Shown: positions 5,797 through 5,975 of the stretch, piece after piece
How positions within the stretch are numbered: the first letter of the stretch is position 1
How the letters are laid out: every line of letters begins with the position of its first letter
From: Planctomycetia bacterium
GTDB taxonomy: Bacteria; Planctomycetota; Planctomycetia; Gemmatales; Gemmataceae
Assembly (NCBI GenBank): GCA_005773755.1
Contig: SXHE01000568.1
Coordinates: 1-5,975 of the forward strand
Length of the DNA: 5,975 nt
Reading direction: 5' to 3'
The notes under the pieces: model-generated
Told to the model about the DNA's origin: nothing
What the model saw: only the letters and a program-made list of their open reading frames with translations
Databases searched by the model: none
Translations under genes and position numbers: made by a program

Positions 5797-5975
5797 ATGG
5801 CTACCATTCTGGACCGGATCGTTGAAACGAAATGGCGCGAGATCGCGGCCGGGCGCGCGGCCGTGCCCGACGTGGAGCTTGAACGTCGCGCCGCGGGGAT
5901 GCCGCTGGCGCGCGACTTCAAGGCCGCGATCCGCCGGTTCGCACAGATCACCCTCATCGCGGAGGTGAAGAAGGC
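5797..5975 (+). CDS. trpC: Indole-3-glycerol-phosphate synthase, N-terminal part
   Basis: The gene runs off the right edge, so only 59 full codons of an enzyme of about 260 residues are seen. The enzyme closes the ring of 1-(2-carboxyphenylamino)-1-deoxyribulose 5-phosphate to indole-3-glycerol phosphate in cytoplasmic tryptophan synthesis. The N-terminus ILDRIVETKWREIAAGR (4-20) is the family's first helix, and the spacing through DFKAAIRRF (40-48) to ITLIAEVKKA (51-60) is right. E56 and K58 in AEVK correspond to catalytic E51 and K53 of the Sulfolobus enzyme. ATG 5797 is the natural start; the ribosome site is weak (AGAGA around 5786-5790). It is divergent from the protease gene with a gap of about 50 bp, so it starts its own transcript. 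No other trp gene is visible. Confidence 0.93.
   Translation, partial: MATILDRIVETKWREIAAGRAAVPDVELERRAAGMPLARDFKAAIRRFAQITLIAEVKK

Noticed and set aside
5841..5865. Near-palindromic GGCC/CGCG-rich stretch in trpC sharing 12 nt with the palindrome at 4989-5006
   Set aside because: Both are coding G/C-rich codon strings; the shared 12 nt is expected by chance at this base composition.
5129..5968. 279-residue plus-strand open frame covering the protease gene start and trpC
   Set aside because: It is antisense to the protease and out of frame with trpC; its translation is Arg/Glu/His-rich repeat-like composition.

Overview
The window is GC-rich bacterial chromosome with dense coding and strong G/C preference at third codon positions. 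Gene style, the small N-terminal proteins and a long perfect hairpin of the GCGTGAGCGACGG type recall planctomycetes, perhaps a Gemmata-like species. That is an impression from memory, not a database result.

Layout, left to right. Bases 1-312 hold the 3' end of a small unrecognised gene. Bases 397-624 hold a 75-residue antitoxin-like protein with no toxin gene after it. Bases 640-689 form a perfect 21-bp inverted repeat between this gene and a convergent solitary beta-type DNA methyltransferase (709-1551, minus strand). A 240-bp intergenic region separates the methyltransferase from a divergent plus-strand cluster. The cluster contains an ABC-2 permease of the polysaccharide/polyol-phosphate export type (1792-2598), its Wzt/TagH-like ATPase (2665-3480) and a family-4-type glycosyltransferase (GTG start at 3494, end 4684). 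The glycosyltransferase tail overlaps by 21 bp the convergent end of a CPBP/Abi-type intramembrane protease gene (minus strand, 4664 to about 5746). Divergent from that gene, the 5' end of trpC (indole-3-glycerol-phosphate synthase) runs off the right edge from 5797.

How the genes work together: permease and ATPase should form one inner-membrane exporter for a lipid-linked glycan or related polymer, and the glycosyltransferase, only 13 nt downstream of the ATPase gene, probably helps build that glycan on the cytoplasmic side. The protease, methyltransferase, small proteins and trpC have no visible functional link to this operon.

I see no rRNA, tRNA, CRISPR array, insertion sequence or phage gene. 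All genes except the first two belong to known families. The items most worth a second look are the 21-bp hairpin, the apparently orphaned antitoxin with a GTGA coupling site leading only to a 15-codon stub, and a UUCG-capped hairpin between permease and ATPase. I found no convincing evidence of a wholly new system.
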